Assembly: GCA_028822445.1 (NCBI GenBank)
Contig: JAPKDQ010000001.1
Span: 248,001 to 312,000 of the forward strand
Direction of reading: 5' to 3'
Source: Rhodospirillaceae bacterium
GTDB lineage: Bacteria; Pseudomonadota; Alphaproteobacteria; Rhodospirillales; Rhodospirillaceae
Length of the DNA: 64,000 nt
Both the position numbers and the translations under genes were made by a program. Numbering within the stretch: the stretch's first letter is position 1; the number at the start of each line of letters is the position of its first letter. Below the pieces are notes generated by a model. The model saw nothing but the letters and a program-made list of their open reading frames with translations. It did no database searches and was not told the DNA's origin. Positions 1 through 9,004 of the stretch are shown piece after piece.

Positions 1-1710
1 AAAGAACTGGTTGAAAACGCGCTTGATGCCGGCGCGCGTCATGTTGACGTCACCATGAATGATGGCGGTCGATCGTTGATCGTTGTGTCCGATGATGGCC
101 GGGGTATGGATGAGCGTGAGTTGCATCTCGCGGTTGAGCGTCATGCCACATCGAAATTACCTGACGATGACCTGACAGAAATTGGATTCTTCGGGTTTCG
201 TGGCGAAGCGCTTCCCTCTATCGGGGCGGTTGCTCGGTTAACCATCACCAGTCGCCCGCCTGGCGCATCGAGCGCGTGGTATATCCGTGTTGAGGGCGGA
301 CGTCGTGAGGGCCCTGTGCCGGCGCCACATCCAAAAGGAACGCGGGTCGAAGTGCGTGACTTGTTTTACGCCACACCCGCGCGATTAAAATTTATAAAAA
401 CCGCACGAACAGAGCTCAACCATGCAGTCGGCACCATTGAGAGGTTAGCCATGGCCAACCCCATGGTGGCATTTACGCTTACCGCTGATGGTCGCGACCG
501 TGTTTCTCTTGAAGCGCAATCCGGTGATTTATTTGATGTGCGGTTGTCGCGCCTCGGCGCTATTATGGGTAAAGACTTTATCCCCAATGCGGTTCAAGTC
601 TCGGCGGATAGAAACGGTATGCGCCTTACCGGCTATGCCGGTGTGCCGACTTATAACCGGGGCAATGCATTGGCCCAGCACATGTTCGTCAATGGCCGTC
701 CGGTGCGGGATCGCTTGTTGCAAGGCGCGGTGCGTGGCGCCTATCAGAATTTTCTGGCTTCCAACCGCCACCCCTATCTTGCGTTATTCTTGGACGTGCC
801 GCCTAAGGAAGTCGACGTCAACGTGCATCCGGCTAAAGCCGAGGTTCGCTTTAGAGATGCTGGCCAAGTGCGCGGTCTGATCGTTGGCGCGCTGAAGCAT
901 GCGTTAGCCGGTGCTGGACACCAAGCCTCTACCACAGTCAGCCAAGCGGCGCTCGGTGCCATGACGCCGGGCATGTTGCCACCACGTTCTTCACGGTCGT
1001 TGTTCAGTATGGTGCAGGCGTCGCGAGCACCGCTCAACGAGCTAGGTTTTGCAGAAGGCCAAGCCCGTTACGATGACGCCCCAACCGCCGTTGCGTTTGA
1101 CCCCGGCCCCGATGTTGCGGCTGCAGAGGACTATCCCCTCGGTGCTGCCCGCGCCCAGGTGCATGAAACCTATATCGTTGCGCAAACCAGTGATGGCTTG
1201 GTTATCGTCGATCAACACGCGGCCCATGAGCGCCTTGTCTACGAGCATATGAAAGAGATGTTGGCCGACACGGGGATTACACGGCAGATATTGCTGTTGC
1301 CAGAAGTGGTCGACCTTGATGAAGCCTTGGCCCAAAAATTGGCCAGTCGTGCAGAAGAGTTAGCCGAGCTCGGGCTTGTGCTCGAACAATTCGGAGAAGG
1401 CGCGGTGATGGTCCGTGAGGTGCCGGCCTTGTTGGGCGACACCAATGTCCAGGGTTTAGTCAAAGATCTGGCCGATGAGTTGGCTGACCTTGGCGATACC
1501 TTAGCCTTGCAGGATAAGCTCGCCGATGTCTGCGGCACCATGGCCTGTCATGGCTCGATTCGCGCCGGTCGCCGCCTCGGCGGCCCCGAAATGAACGCCC
1601 TCCTGCGTGAAATGGAGCAGACCCCACATGCCGGCCAGTGCAACCATGGACGTCCGACCTATGTCACGCTTAAACTCACGGATATAGAAAAGCTGTTCGG
1701 TCGGCGTTAA
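1..1710 (+). CDS. mutL: DNA mismatch repair protein MutL, 5' end missing
   Basis: MutL links mismatch recognition by MutS to strand removal. The reading frame is open from the first base of the window, so the true start and roughly the first 30 residues lie upstream; 569 residues are present. The GHKL ATPase motifs are visible: [12 protein letters not shown] at the left edge, then DDGRGMD and [10 protein letters not shown]. The C-terminal dimerisation domain carries DQHA-x2-E-x4-E, the metal-binding motif of MutL proteins with endonuclease activity, followed by ACHGSIRAG and CNHGRPT. This fits an organism that nicks with MutL rather than MutH (known for the family). A Tag glycosylase gene follows after 49 bases. 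Confidence 0.97.
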   Translation, partial: KELVENALDAGARHVDVTMNDGGRSLIVVSDDGRGMDERELHLAVERHATSKLPDDDLTEIGFFGFRGEALPSIGAVARLTITSRPPGASSAWYIRVEGGRREGPVPAPHPKGTRVEVRDLFYATPARLKFIKTARTELNHAVGTIERLAMANPMVAFTLTADGRDRVSLEAQSGDLFDVRLSRLGAIMGKDFIPNAVQVSADRNGMRLTGYAGVPTYNRGNALAQHMFVNGRPVRDRLLQGAVRGAYQNFLASNRHPYLALFLDVPPKEVDVNVHPAKAEVRFRDAGQVRGLIVGALKHALAGAGHQASTTVSQAALGAMTPGMLPPRSSRSLFSMVQASRAPLNELGFAEGQARYDDAPTAVAFDPGPDVAAAEDYPLGAARAQVHETYIVAQTSDGLVIVDQHAAHERLVYEHMKEMLADTGITRQILLLPEVVDLDEALAQKLASRAEELAELGLVLEQFGEGAVMVREVPALLGDTNVQGLVKDLADELADLGDTLALQDKLADVCGTMACHGSIRAGRRLGGPEMNALLREMEQTPHAGQCNHGRPTYVTLKLTDIEKLFGRR

Positions 1711-1759
1711 GCGCTTGTAGTGACGGCGACGGCCTAGAAGACGTCTGAGGGTCACCGGC

Positions 1760-2398
1760 ATGTCGAAAAAGTTATCCGAAGGCGTTCTCATGGGTGCCGA
1801 CGACAAACCCAAATGTTTCTGGGGCATAAATTATCCCGACTATGAGGCCTATCACGACAACGAATGGGGCCAGCCCGTCGACGGCGATATCCGGTTGTTT
1901 GAAAAGCTCTGTCTTGAAGGGTTTCAGGCAGGACTATCCTGGCTGACCATCCTGCGTAAGCGCGAGGATTTTCGCAAAGCGTTTAAGGGGTTTGATTTCA
2001 AAAAGGTCGCCCACTTTGGCGAGAAAGATGTCGAACGTCTGTTGCAAGATTCTGGCATTGTTCGGCACAGGGGTAAAATCGAAGCGACTATCAATAACGC
2101 CCAACGGGCTTTGGAATTAGTTGACGAAGCCGGGTCCATCGCGGCATTTGTCTGGCGTTACGAGCCGGACCCCAAAACCCGCCCGAAGGAACTCACCAAA
2201 AACGTACTAATGAGACTGAACCAGACCGCGGAAAGCGCCGCGCTGAGTAAGGAACTGAAGAATCGCGGCTGGCGTTTCGTCGGTCCCACTACAATGTACG
2301 CCTTTATGCAATCGATAGGCATGGTCAACGATCACATCGAAGGCTGTTCATCCCGCGGCGGGGTGGAGAAGGTTCGCAAGATATTCAAGCGGCCTTGA
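1760..2398 (+). CDS. tag: DNA-3-methyladenine glycosylase I
   Basis: Excises 3-methyladenine from alkylated DNA to start base excision repair. The 212-residue product has the family signature near the N-terminus (Cys19, then YEAYHDNEWG), the EGFQAGLSW helix with the catalytic glutamate region, and a C-terminal NDHIEGC stretch providing the His and Cys that bind the structural zinc in Tag enzymes. The ATG at 1760 has a GAGGG-type ribosome site about 8 bases upstream; an in-frame ATG at 1790 is an alternative. It lies directly behind mutL on the same strand, so the two repair genes may be co-transcribed. Confidence 0.95.
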   Translation: MSKKLSEGVLMGADDKPKCFWGINYPDYEAYHDNEWGQPVDGDIRLFEKLCLEGFQAGLSWLTILRKREDFRKAFKGFDFKKVAHFGEKDVERLLQDSGIVRHRGKIEATINNAQRALELVDEAGSIAAFVWRYEPDPKTRPKELTKNVLMRLNQTAESAALSKELKNRGWRFVGPTTMYAFMQSIGMVNDHIEGCSSRGGVEKVRKIFKRP

Positions 2399-2648
2399 AT
2401 TATGCTAGAGGCCCCTACGACCGATCAAATGCTAGCACTAATTTTAATTTGTGTGACATGGGATATGTTCTTTAAACGTCTCGGTGCAACGTTCGAAGGC
2501 AGGTAAATGATGAAGAGCGCGCTTTATGATCCAGTAAAATTTACGTCTTATGGCGTAGGGTTAACGAAGTCAGGCCAATTTTAATATTGATCTGTGGCAG
2601 GCTTATAGCCCTTATCTGAGTCTTTTGTTTGGTGCGTTGGGTTGCGCC

Positions 2649-3227
2649 TTACTTTGGACCCGGCCTTGGTGTAGCTGTCAGAATTTCATTAAGTTCAACG
2701 CGGATGCCATTTGGATCGCGCAAAAACATTTGCTTCGAGGTGCCGCTGCCCGAGAAGATTGGGGGTTTAATCACGTCATATCCACCGGCTATAGCGCGGG
2801 AATAGACTTCATCCATATTTTTCACCAAGTGTATCAGCATGACATCGCCAAAGGCATTCGCAACACCGTCTGGACGAAGTAGCGTGCCTAGGCTTGCATC
2901 TTCAAGTCCCATTACCGCCACATATGCGCCATCACGGGATTTGAGGTAGGTCATCCGTAAGTGTGAGCCAGCCGGAATGCCCCAAGCGTTGTCGGCGTCG
3001 TAGGGGCCAACATTGCGAAAGGTCTTTCCTTCCTCGTAGCCCAGCACGTCTTTGTAAAAGATGATGGTAGCGTCCGGTTCGGCTACAAAAAAGGCCGCCC
3101 GGGTTAAGATCGAGTAGGCCTCGTCTTGGGCATTGCTTGGAAAACTGAACAGCATTGTGAGGAGGGGGGCGATAATGCCCAGAATTTTTGTTTTGGGTAT
3201 CCGGCGCACAGGCTCACACAGCTTCAT
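2649..3227 (-). CDS. exported VOC/glyoxalase-fold protein
   Basis: A 192-residue protein with an N-terminal signal peptide (hydrophobic IIAPLLTMLFSF, probable cleavage after SNA) followed by a single vicinal-oxygen-chelate module of two beta-alpha-beta-beta-beta halves: FYKDVLGYEEG near residue 58 and FLRDPNGIRVEL near the C-terminus. VOC members bind a metal and act in glyoxalase, dioxygenase or resistance chemistry; the substrate cannot be told here. An SD-like GAGGAG lies about 8 bases before the ATG. Export is unusual for this fold. It sits just downstream of an exported NAD(P)-binding protein on the same strand and may share its transcript. Confidence 0.75.
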   Translation of the reverse strand: MKLCEPVRRIPKTKILGIIAPLLTMLFSFPSNAQDEAYSILTRAAFFVAEPDATIIFYKDVLGYEEGKTFRNVGPYDADNAWGIPAGSHLRMTYLKSRDGAYVAVMGLEDASLGTLLRPDGVANAFGDVMLIHLVKNMDEVYSRAIAGGYDVIKPPIFSGSGTSKQMFLRDPNGIRVELNEILTATPRPGPK

Positions 3228-3295
3228 TTTTTCATCTCCTCATCAGCTGAGAAGAGAATAGTACCTAAAGGCTATGGGTGCGAGAGCGACTTAAA

Positions 3296-4099
3296 CTACT
3301 CGGCTTTTTTGCCGCGACGTTTGTCCTCAAACGCTTGCAAGCCCTCAAAGGCTTTTATCATGTCGGCCCTGTTCAGCGGCGGGATGGCTGGGTCGTAGGT
3401 GTGGAATGTTTTATTGGCGCAGTCCGGGTTATCAACGCAGGCGGCGGTCATCGCTGAAAAGTCGAACACGTTAGCAGCATGACGTACGGTCCGGTCTTCG
3501 GTTAATTCGACTGTGCCAGTTGGCTTGTCGGTTAAAATGATGCCCGTTCTGACGATGGTGTACGTTAGGCCGCTGGCGCGCAGGAAATTTTCTGCTGAGG
3601 TTTTATCGGCATAGATTTGCTTGAATGAGGTGCGTTGCCGCTCGCCCAACGTGCCCGCGCTATTACCTGCGCCGACTGTACCCATAAGAATAAGCTGCTT
3701 CACACCACCTAAAAGCGCTGCGGCTGTGATGGCATTGTTGCCCGTGCGGTGAATGGTAACACCCTCTTGGGCTGAGCCAAAGGCGCCGGACCGAGAGATG
3801 GAACTCACAACCGTGTCGTAGTTGCCTTCTTTAAATACGCGATGAAGAGAGTCTGCATCCAGCACGTCGCCGACCACATGAGGGACGTCGATTTTGTCTA
3901 GGTCGCCTACATTTGATGTGGCCCGGACTAGGACGGTCACGTCTTGTCCTTGATCTTTCAGCGCCTTGACGATCTCATAGCCCAGCATTCCAGTACCTCC
4001 AAACACGAGCACTTTAGCTTGGGCGCTCTGCGCGCTTGCGAAGGGTAGGGTGGAGAGGGTGAGGAGCAAAGCTAGTGGAGAGAAGAAACGTGAGAGCAT
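3296..4099 (-). CDS. NAD(P)-binding atypical SDR with signal peptide
   Basis: The 267-residue product begins with a Sec-type signal or membrane anchor (LALLLTLSTLPFASA), then a Rossmann nucleotide-binding motif GGTGMLG at about residue 34, as in NmrA-like and atypical short-chain dehydrogenase/reductase proteins. VVGDVLDADSL and the later VRTGIIL are also typical of that group. The start has AAGGA about 8 bases upstream. The reaction is unknown. An exported Rossmann enzyme is odd because NAD(P) is cytoplasmic; the hydrophobic segment may instead anchor the protein facing the cytoplasm. It is between the RraA-like gene and the exported VOC gene, all on the minus strand. Confidence 0.75.
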   Translation of the reverse strand: MLSRFFSPLALLLTLSTLPFASAQSAQAKVLVFGGTGMLGYEIVKALKDQGQDVTVLVRATSNVGDLDKIDVPHVVGDVLDADSLHRVFKEGNYDTVVSSISRSGAFGSAQEGVTIHRTGNNAITAAALLGGVKQLILMGTVGAGNSAGTLGERQRTSFKQIYADKTSAENFLRASGLTYTIVRTGIILTDKPTGTVELTEDRTVRHAANVFDFSAMTAACVDNPDCANKTFHTYDPAIPPLNRADMIKAFEGLQAFEDKRRGKKAE

Positions 4100-4124
4100 A
4101 AAAACAATCCTTAATCGCTGTCAG

Positions 4125-4754
4125 TTATGATTGACCCCGGTTCCCTGATTTCGCGAGGATGTCAGCCAAAGGCACCCCGGCCTTGATGCGATCGCTGCGG
4201 CTTTGTTCCTCTGCTTTTAAGTGTTTGGCTTTCGTGATCACGGCGTCAACCTCATCGCCTGGAATTACTACAACACCGTCCGAGTCACCGCAGACAAAAT
4301 CACCCGGCCGAATCATAATGTCACCGATGATGATGTCTACTCCGGTTTCACCGGGCTGCCCCTTAGTCGAGCCACGCAAGGAAAGGCCGGCGGAAAATAC
4401 TGGAAACCCAGCGGTAACAATAGCGTCGATGTCGCGGATGGCACCGTTAGTGACGCAGCCTGCAATGCCTTTGTATTGACTTGCGAAAGTTGCGTTTTCG
4501 CCCCAAACCGCCGTCCGCGGCGGTCCACCGCAATCGATCACTATGACACTGCCGGAGGGCGCTATGTCGACGGCACGGGTCACGGCGGTGTTGTCGCCTA
4601 AGGGGCAGCGCACCGTGAATGCTGGTCCGACGACCCGTGTGCCGGGCGATTGGCTACGGATTACGGGTGGTAGGTCGCAGGGTTTGGCGGTGGCTTCCGA
4701 CAAAGTCGCTGCTGGTAAAGACGTCAGCGCGTTTAAAACCTCTTCGTCGTTCAT
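4125..4754 (-). CDS. RraA-family protein (HMG/CHA aldolase-like)
   Basis: A 209-residue protein of the RraA/dimethylmenaquinone-methyltransferase-like family. Members include 4-hydroxy-4-methyl-2-oxoglutarate/oxaloacetate aldolases of aromatic degradation and RNase E inhibitors. The core signature CVTNGAIRDIDAI carries the Arg-Asp pair that contacts substrate and metal in the aldolases, and GDSDGVVVIPGDEV near the C-terminus is also conserved. A GGGAGAG ribosome site precedes the ATG. Given nearby oxygenase and VOC genes an aldolase role is more likely than RNase E control, but this is inference. Confidence 0.85.
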   Translation of the reverse strand: MNDEEVLNALTSLPAATLSEATAKPCDLPPVIRSQSPGTRVVGPAFTVRCPLGDNTAVTRAVDIAPSGSVIVIDCGGPPRTAVWGENATFASQYKGIAGCVTNGAIRDIDAIVTAGFPVFSAGLSLRGSTKGQPGETGVDIIIGDIMIRPGDFVCGDSDGVVVIPGDEVDAVITKAKHLKAEEQSRSDRIKAGVPLADILAKSGNRGQS

Positions 4755-4959
4755 TGTGCTCTCCCGGGCGTACTGCAGGCTTTTACCATAGGCTGAATGG
4801 TGTTTCCTAGCATAGGTTTAGGGCACAAGATGAAACCGACGCCTATAATAATCACTAGTAAGAGGTGGGTGCACGCTGCGCTCGTTAGTCGTCAACGTCT
4901 ATCTCACGGTATACGGGCACGGCTAAAAAAGAGTTCAGTTTCGAGGCCTTGTCGCGTGG

Positions 4960-5529
4960 CTAAGCCCGTATCAAATATGTGAGAGCGCCATGGCCATAGC
5001 TACGCACGTCTTCGATTTCTAATCCGTCTGGTGCGGTGAGAGTTTCGGTGGCGGCAGTTTCGACTACGACCACGGCGGTCTCGGTTAGCCAGCCTTTGTT
5101 GAGCAGCATTGCTAACGTCGGTTCAGCTAGGCCTAAACCGTAGGGCGGGTCTAGCAGGGCCAGGTCGACGGGTCGCGCGGCGGCGGGTAGGGCAGAGGCG
5201 TCGGCCGTTAGAATGTTAACCTTGTCCTCGACACCTAGCGTGTAGATGTTGCGCTTGAGTACAGCTAGGGAGTTTTTGTTCTGCTCCACAAAGGTTACAT
5301 GCGCCGCGCCGCGGCTCAGGGCATCCAAGCCTAGAGCGCCGGTACCGGCGAAAAGATCGACCACGCGCGCGCTGCGCAGTTTGAAGCCGATATTTTGAAA
5401 GCTGTGTCCGAGCCGATTGAATAGTGCTTGGCGGGCACGGTCTGAGGTTGGGCGGACACTGTCGCCTGCGGGTACGGCCAATGTTTTATTCTTGAATACG
5501 CCGGCTGTTATTCGAATTCTACCAGACAT
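4960..5529 (-). CDS. rsmD: 16S rRNA (guanine966-N2)-methyltransferase
   Basis: Methylates G966 of 16S rRNA with S-adenosylmethionine. The 189-residue protein has the RsmD start (RITAGVFKNKTL), RPTSDRARQALFN, the SAM motif DLFAGTGALGLDALSRGA, and the N-methyltransferase motif LLDPPYGLGL containing DPPY. It begins 9 bases after the rluB stop, so the two form one operon. The rluB-rsmD order facing tadA is common in alphaproteobacteria. Confidence 0.95.
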   Translation of the reverse strand: MSGRIRITAGVFKNKTLAVPAGDSVRPTSDRARQALFNRLGHSFQNIGFKLRSARVVDLFAGTGALGLDALSRGAAHVTFVEQNKNSLAVLKRNIYTLGVEDKVNILTADASALPAAARPVDLALLDPPYGLGLAEPTLAMLLNKGWLTETAVVVVETAATETLTAPDGLEIEDVRSYGHGALTYLIRA

Positions 5530-5538
5530 GATCGTGGG

Positions 5539-6342
5539 TTACTTTTTACGGCTATTCTTGCCGGCGCTCTTTTGAAACCCTGGGAGGTCAGCACCTAATT
5601 GTTCTTTGAGAACCTTATGAGGCATTTCAGTTATCTCGCCAGGCTTGAGTGAGCCCAATTGAAAGGGGCCGTAAGCCGTCCGCATTAAACGGTTCACTTT
5701 GAGGCCGACGTGTTCCATTACCCGCCTTATTTCCCTATTTTTTCCTTCTTTTAACGTGACTGTTAGCCAGGAGTTGACCCCAGGCTTGCGGTCTAGTTTC
5801 ACCTGCACGGGCCCGTAGTTAACACCTTCGACGGTGACCCCTCTGGCCAGGGAGTCGAACATGCCGTCTTTGATATCGCCATGGACGCGCACCCGATACC
5901 GTCGGGTCCAGCCGCGCGATGGGTGCTCCATGGATCGCGCTAAGGTGCCGTCGTTGGTCAACAGAAGGAGGCCTTCGGAATTGAGATCGAGGCGCCCGAT
6001 AGAAATCACACGCGGCATATATAAAGGGAGAGTGTCGAACACAGTTTCGCGGCCGCGTTCATCCTTATGACTCGTCACCAGGCCGGGTGGTTTGCTATAG
6101 CGCCACAAACGAGGTGGCTCGAGCGCCGGGAGTTTCTCACCGTCGACGCGCACTATATCATCAGCGGTCACTTTCACGCCGGGCTGGGTCAAAGCCTCAC
6201 CATTGACGCTGACACGCCCCTGTTCAATCAGCACTTCGGCCTCACGGCGAGAACAGATGCCCGCCCGTGCAATCACTTTTGCAACACGGTCTCCGGCGCG
6301 GCTTGGTGCACTAGTTTCTTGTGATTTCTTTGGCGCGTTCAT
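5539..6342 (-). CDS. rluB: 23S rRNA pseudouridine synthase, RluB family
   Basis: A 267-residue RsuA/RluB-type enzyme that converts a uridine in 23S rRNA to pseudouridine. Residues about 20-75 form an S4 RNA-binding domain (VAKVIARAGICSRREAE). The catalytic motif GRLDLNSEGLLLLTNDG includes the essential Asp. A short basic tail ends in KNSRKK. Its ATG overlaps the stop of the upstream glutaminase-like gene by four bases (ATGA), indicating translational coupling. RluB is preferred over RsuA or RluE because of the synteny with rsmD and tadA. Confidence 0.92.
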   Translation of the reverse strand: MNAPKKSQETSAPSRAGDRVAKVIARAGICSRREAEVLIEQGRVSVNGEALTQPGVKVTADDIVRVDGEKLPALEPPRLWRYSKPPGLVTSHKDERGRETVFDTLPLYMPRVISIGRLDLNSEGLLLLTNDGTLARSMEHPSRGWTRRYRVRVHGDIKDGMFDSLARGVTVEGVNYGPVQVKLDRKPGVNSWLTVTLKEGKNREIRRVMEHVGLKVNRLMRTAYGPFQLGSLKPGEITEMPHKVLKEQLGADLPGFQKSAGKNSRKK

Positions 6343-7049
6343 GAGCAGGCCTTGATGAAGGAGTCATAGAGGCGTCGGTCGCCCTCTGAGATGTGGAATT
6401 CGGGATGCCATTGCACACCGATGCACCATGTCTTGTTTGGATCTTCGATGCCCTCAATGACGCCGTCTGAGGCGACCGCATTAATTACGATGCTATCCGG
6501 CACGACCTTCACCGCCTGATGGTGGGCGCTATTCACGGCCAATGTGTCTGATCCGACGATATTATGCAGTAGCGAACCCACTGTAATGCGAACCTCGTGC
6601 CCGGCCTGGTCACGGGGGTTATGCTGCTCATGGGCGAGGGCGGTATCGATCTCATCGGGAAGGTGTTGGATTAAACTGCCGCCGAGTGCCACGGCTAACA
6701 ATTGTTGACCACCGCAGATGCCGAACAAGGGGCGGTCTTCCTCATGGAAGCGCTTTGTCAGGCCTAGTTCAAAGTCGGTGCGGTCTGCTTTCAACACAAT
6801 AGTGTCATGGAGGCTTTCTTCACCGAACAAGGTCGGGTCGACATCGAAGGCGCCGCCGGAAACGATCAGTCCATCAATCATCTCCGCGTACTGATCAATC
6901 AGGGCCACGTCGGGTGGAAGAATAATGGGGATGCCTCCAGCCGTTCGCACTGCTGAACAGTAGTTCACGCGCAGCGCATACCAGGAAAACTTCGAATACC
7001 CGCCTGGGCCTTCTCTATCAGCTGTTATACCTATGATGGGAGCGTTCAT
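6339..7049 (-). CDS. class I glutamine amidotransferase-like hydrolase (PuuD type)
   Basis: A 236-residue stand-alone class I glutaminase of the gamma-glutamyl-gamma-aminobutyrate hydrolase family. The nucleophile lies in LFGICGGQQLLAVALGG and the His/Glu pair in VQWHPEFH; a GLIVSGGAFDVDP oxyanion-loop motif is also present. PuuD cleaves gamma-glutamyl-GABA in putrescine breakdown, but the substrate is not proven here and no other putrescine gene is visible. It sits between tadA and rluB and overlaps rluB by four bases. Confidence 0.88.
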   Translation of the reverse strand: MNAPIIGITADREGPGGYSKFSWYALRVNYCSAVRTAGGIPIILPPDVALIDQYAEMIDGLIVSGGAFDVDPTLFGEESLHDTIVLKADRTDFELGLTKRFHEEDRPLFGICGGQQLLAVALGGSLIQHLPDEIDTALAHEQHNPRDQAGHEVRITVGSLLHNIVGSDTLAVNSAHHQAVKVVPDSIVINAVASDGVIEGIEDPNKTWCIGVQWHPEFHISEGDRRLYDSFIKACS

Positions 7050-7237
7050 GCCCGGGCTTTACGCTGTTGCTAACCTGCAGGTCAAGCTCACGCTCACGCG
7101 TATCCGTTTGTTTGAATAGACGTGCGGGCTTGCTGAGCCTGCAGTTGCGGGCCTCAAAAGTTACCATAACCTCACCACCCGATGGTTTCGACACTGAGGC
7201 TCTTGACGGGCTGGGCCTCTGTCCCGATTGTTCGGCC

Positions 7238-7702
7238 ATGGAGAAACAATTAGAACAACCGGATTTTATGGCTTTAGCCCTCTCTGAGGCGCAGAAAGCT
7301 GGCGATCGTGGCGAGGTTCCTGTTGGCGCAGTTCTGGTTGACCCGACAGTTCAGACCGTCGTGGCGTCTGCAGGAAACCAGGTCGAGGCTGATCACGATC
7401 CTACGGCCCATGCGGAAATACTGGTTATCCGGGCTGCGGCAGCCGCTCACAGTGATGCCCGGCTGGCTGGATGCGACCTCTATGTGACCCTGGAGCCGTG
7501 CCCCATGTGCGCCACCGCGATTTCGTTTGCGCGGCTTCGAAGGGTGGAGTTTGGTGCCTATGACCCAAAAGGCGGCGGCGTAGACCACGGGCCTAAAATT
7601 TTTTCTCAACCCACTTGCCATCACCAGCCAGAGGTTATTGGTGGGGTTCGAGAGCTAGAGGCCGCGGAAATGCTTAAAGCCTTCTTTGCCGAGCGTCGTT
7701 GA
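7238..7702 (+). CDS. tadA: tRNA-specific adenosine deaminase
   Basis: Deaminates A34 to inosine in the tRNA-Arg anticodon. The zinc-dependent cytidine-deaminase fold is clear: HAEILVIRAA holds the His and catalytic Glu, and EPCPMCA the two zinc Cys. The frame is open back to 7067, but the ATG at 7238 gives the normal length (154 residues) and family start; the longer N-terminus is low-complexity and overlaps the divergent gene's leader region. It is transcribed away from the glutaminase-rluB-rsmD operon. Confidence 0.95.
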   Translation: MEKQLEQPDFMALALSEAQKAGDRGEVPVGAVLVDPTVQTVVASAGNQVEADHDPTAHAEILVIRAAAAAHSDARLAGCDLYVTLEPCPMCATAISFARLRRVEFGAYDPKGGGVDHGPKIFSQPTCHHQPEVIGGVRELEAAEMLKAFFAERR

Positions 7703-7910
7703 TGCTAGCCCGCTGGTACGGGCTCGTTAGGATGGCACCACGATGAAGGTGATCGCAAGGCTGAGCTAACTAATAAGGTGCTGACTTACATTAGTGATAT
7801 GACGGACGAACGGTATTACGAAGCCATTGAATTCATGGGGGGTACGAAGAGATCGCGAAGACCCACAAAACCTCCCCAACATCCTTAGGTAGGGCTCGTG
7901 CGGTTGGCCT

Positions 7911-9002
7911 TTACAGGTTGACTAGGTTCCTAAGTCCGTGATCCCAGACATCCATAGAACGAGTGTAAACCGCTTCTCTCCAGACGTCTGAATCTGGTGA
8001 AAAGGCCTCCTTCAATTCTGCTTTGGTCTTGGCCGCGAAATCAGAATTTAAATCGCCATGCAGATGCAGCCAGTTATCGGCGCGCAGGGCGTGATACACG
8101 TCGTTGAGCGGGTGGGTGCCAAACTCCAGAGTGTTGCCATAGAAGGCCTTCGGAGCGAGTTCACGCGCAATACCAGTCAGATTGTATCCAGCGTGGGCCT
8201 GTTGTCTGCCGCTGGATGCCAGAACGGTCACGCCATTGTCGCCCCACAATACATTTGCCTTTTCAACACCTGGATCACCTTCGCTGCCAACGATGTAGCA
8301 CTCGCCATGCCCAGACGGGCCAAGGCCGGTATGAAAGTCGATCAAAGCAATATGATCTGCATTAGCCGTATGTGCGTCTAATGTTGCAAGAATATTTATG
8401 CGTGACCATGTTGGTGCGGTGCCGCCATAAAATACGCCGTCGGGCCGACTGAATTGCCCGCCCATCACTACGCGGTTCAGCGTTTTCTGTCCGTGCTCTT
8501 CCGAATAGGCATTGAGAATATTCTGGGCCTCTTTCAGCGCTGAGTTTGTCCAGTCGTCAGGACAAATCGCCGCATGAAGACGGTCGTATTCCAGCTTCTC
8601 TGGCACTGGTTCCGCGTAGTCGAGGAAATTTCGGTTAAGGTCCACATTTCCTTCGGTCACGCGCCGTAACCATGCGAAGCCATGGGGGTTCACCGCGTGC
8701 ATTAGCACAACAGCCACGCCTTTAGGTATGTCGTGATAGCGCCCTTCGGTCAGCCAACCGGTTTGCGCGGCTGATCCTAAGAACCCCTCTCCGCCGTGGG
8801 TGGCAGACATGGTGACGAACACTTTCTTCGCATCAAGGTCTCCGAACGCGACAACGTCTAGTGCTAACTCTTCGCCCCTTGGTCCCTTCAAGGGATGAAT
8901 ATGTTTTGTTACTGCAGCACCGGATTCTTCTGCTGCTGTCAGGAAATTCTGTCTGGCATTGATATACGTCGCTGCGAAATATGAATGCGGCGCGGGGATC
9001 AT
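7911..9002 (-). CDS. DUF2817 M14-like zinc peptidase/deacylase
   Basis: A 363-residue DUF2817 protein, a branch of the M14 carboxypeptidase/succinylglutamate desuccinylase clan. Visible zinc-site elements are SATHGGEGFLGSAAQ (His and Glu ligands), NVDLNRNF and LIDFHTGLGPSG. No signal peptide, so it probably works in the cytoplasm on a peptide or N-acyl amino acid. The ATG lies two bases after the purD stop, so the genes are one transcript; the functional link with purine synthesis is not evident. Confidence 0.85.
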   Translation of the reverse strand: MIPAPHSYFAATYINARQNFLTAAEESGAAVTKHIHPLKGPRGEELALDVVAFGDLDAKKVFVTMSATHGGEGFLGSAAQTGWLTEGRYHDIPKGVAVVLMHAVNPHGFAWLRRVTEGNVDLNRNFLDYAEPVPEKLEYDRLHAAICPDDWTNSALKEAQNILNAYSEEHGQKTLNRVVMGGQFSRPDGVFYGGTAPTWSRINILATLDAHTANADHIALIDFHTGLGPSGHGECYIVGSEGDPGVEKANVLWGDNGVTVLASSGRQQAHAGYNLTGIARELAPKAFYGNTLEFGTHPLNDVYHALRADNWLHLHGDLNSDFAAKTKAELKEAFSPDSDVWREAVYTRSMDVWDHGLRNLVNL

Positions 9003-9004
9003 GG

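Noticed and set aside
7703-7910. Protein-like stretch downstream of tadA (ERYYEAIEFMGG then EEIAKTHKTSP in another frame)
   Set aside because: Might be a decayed gene, but too short and frame-broken to support; only an AGCCCG/CGGGCT hairpin is clear and it lacks a T-run.
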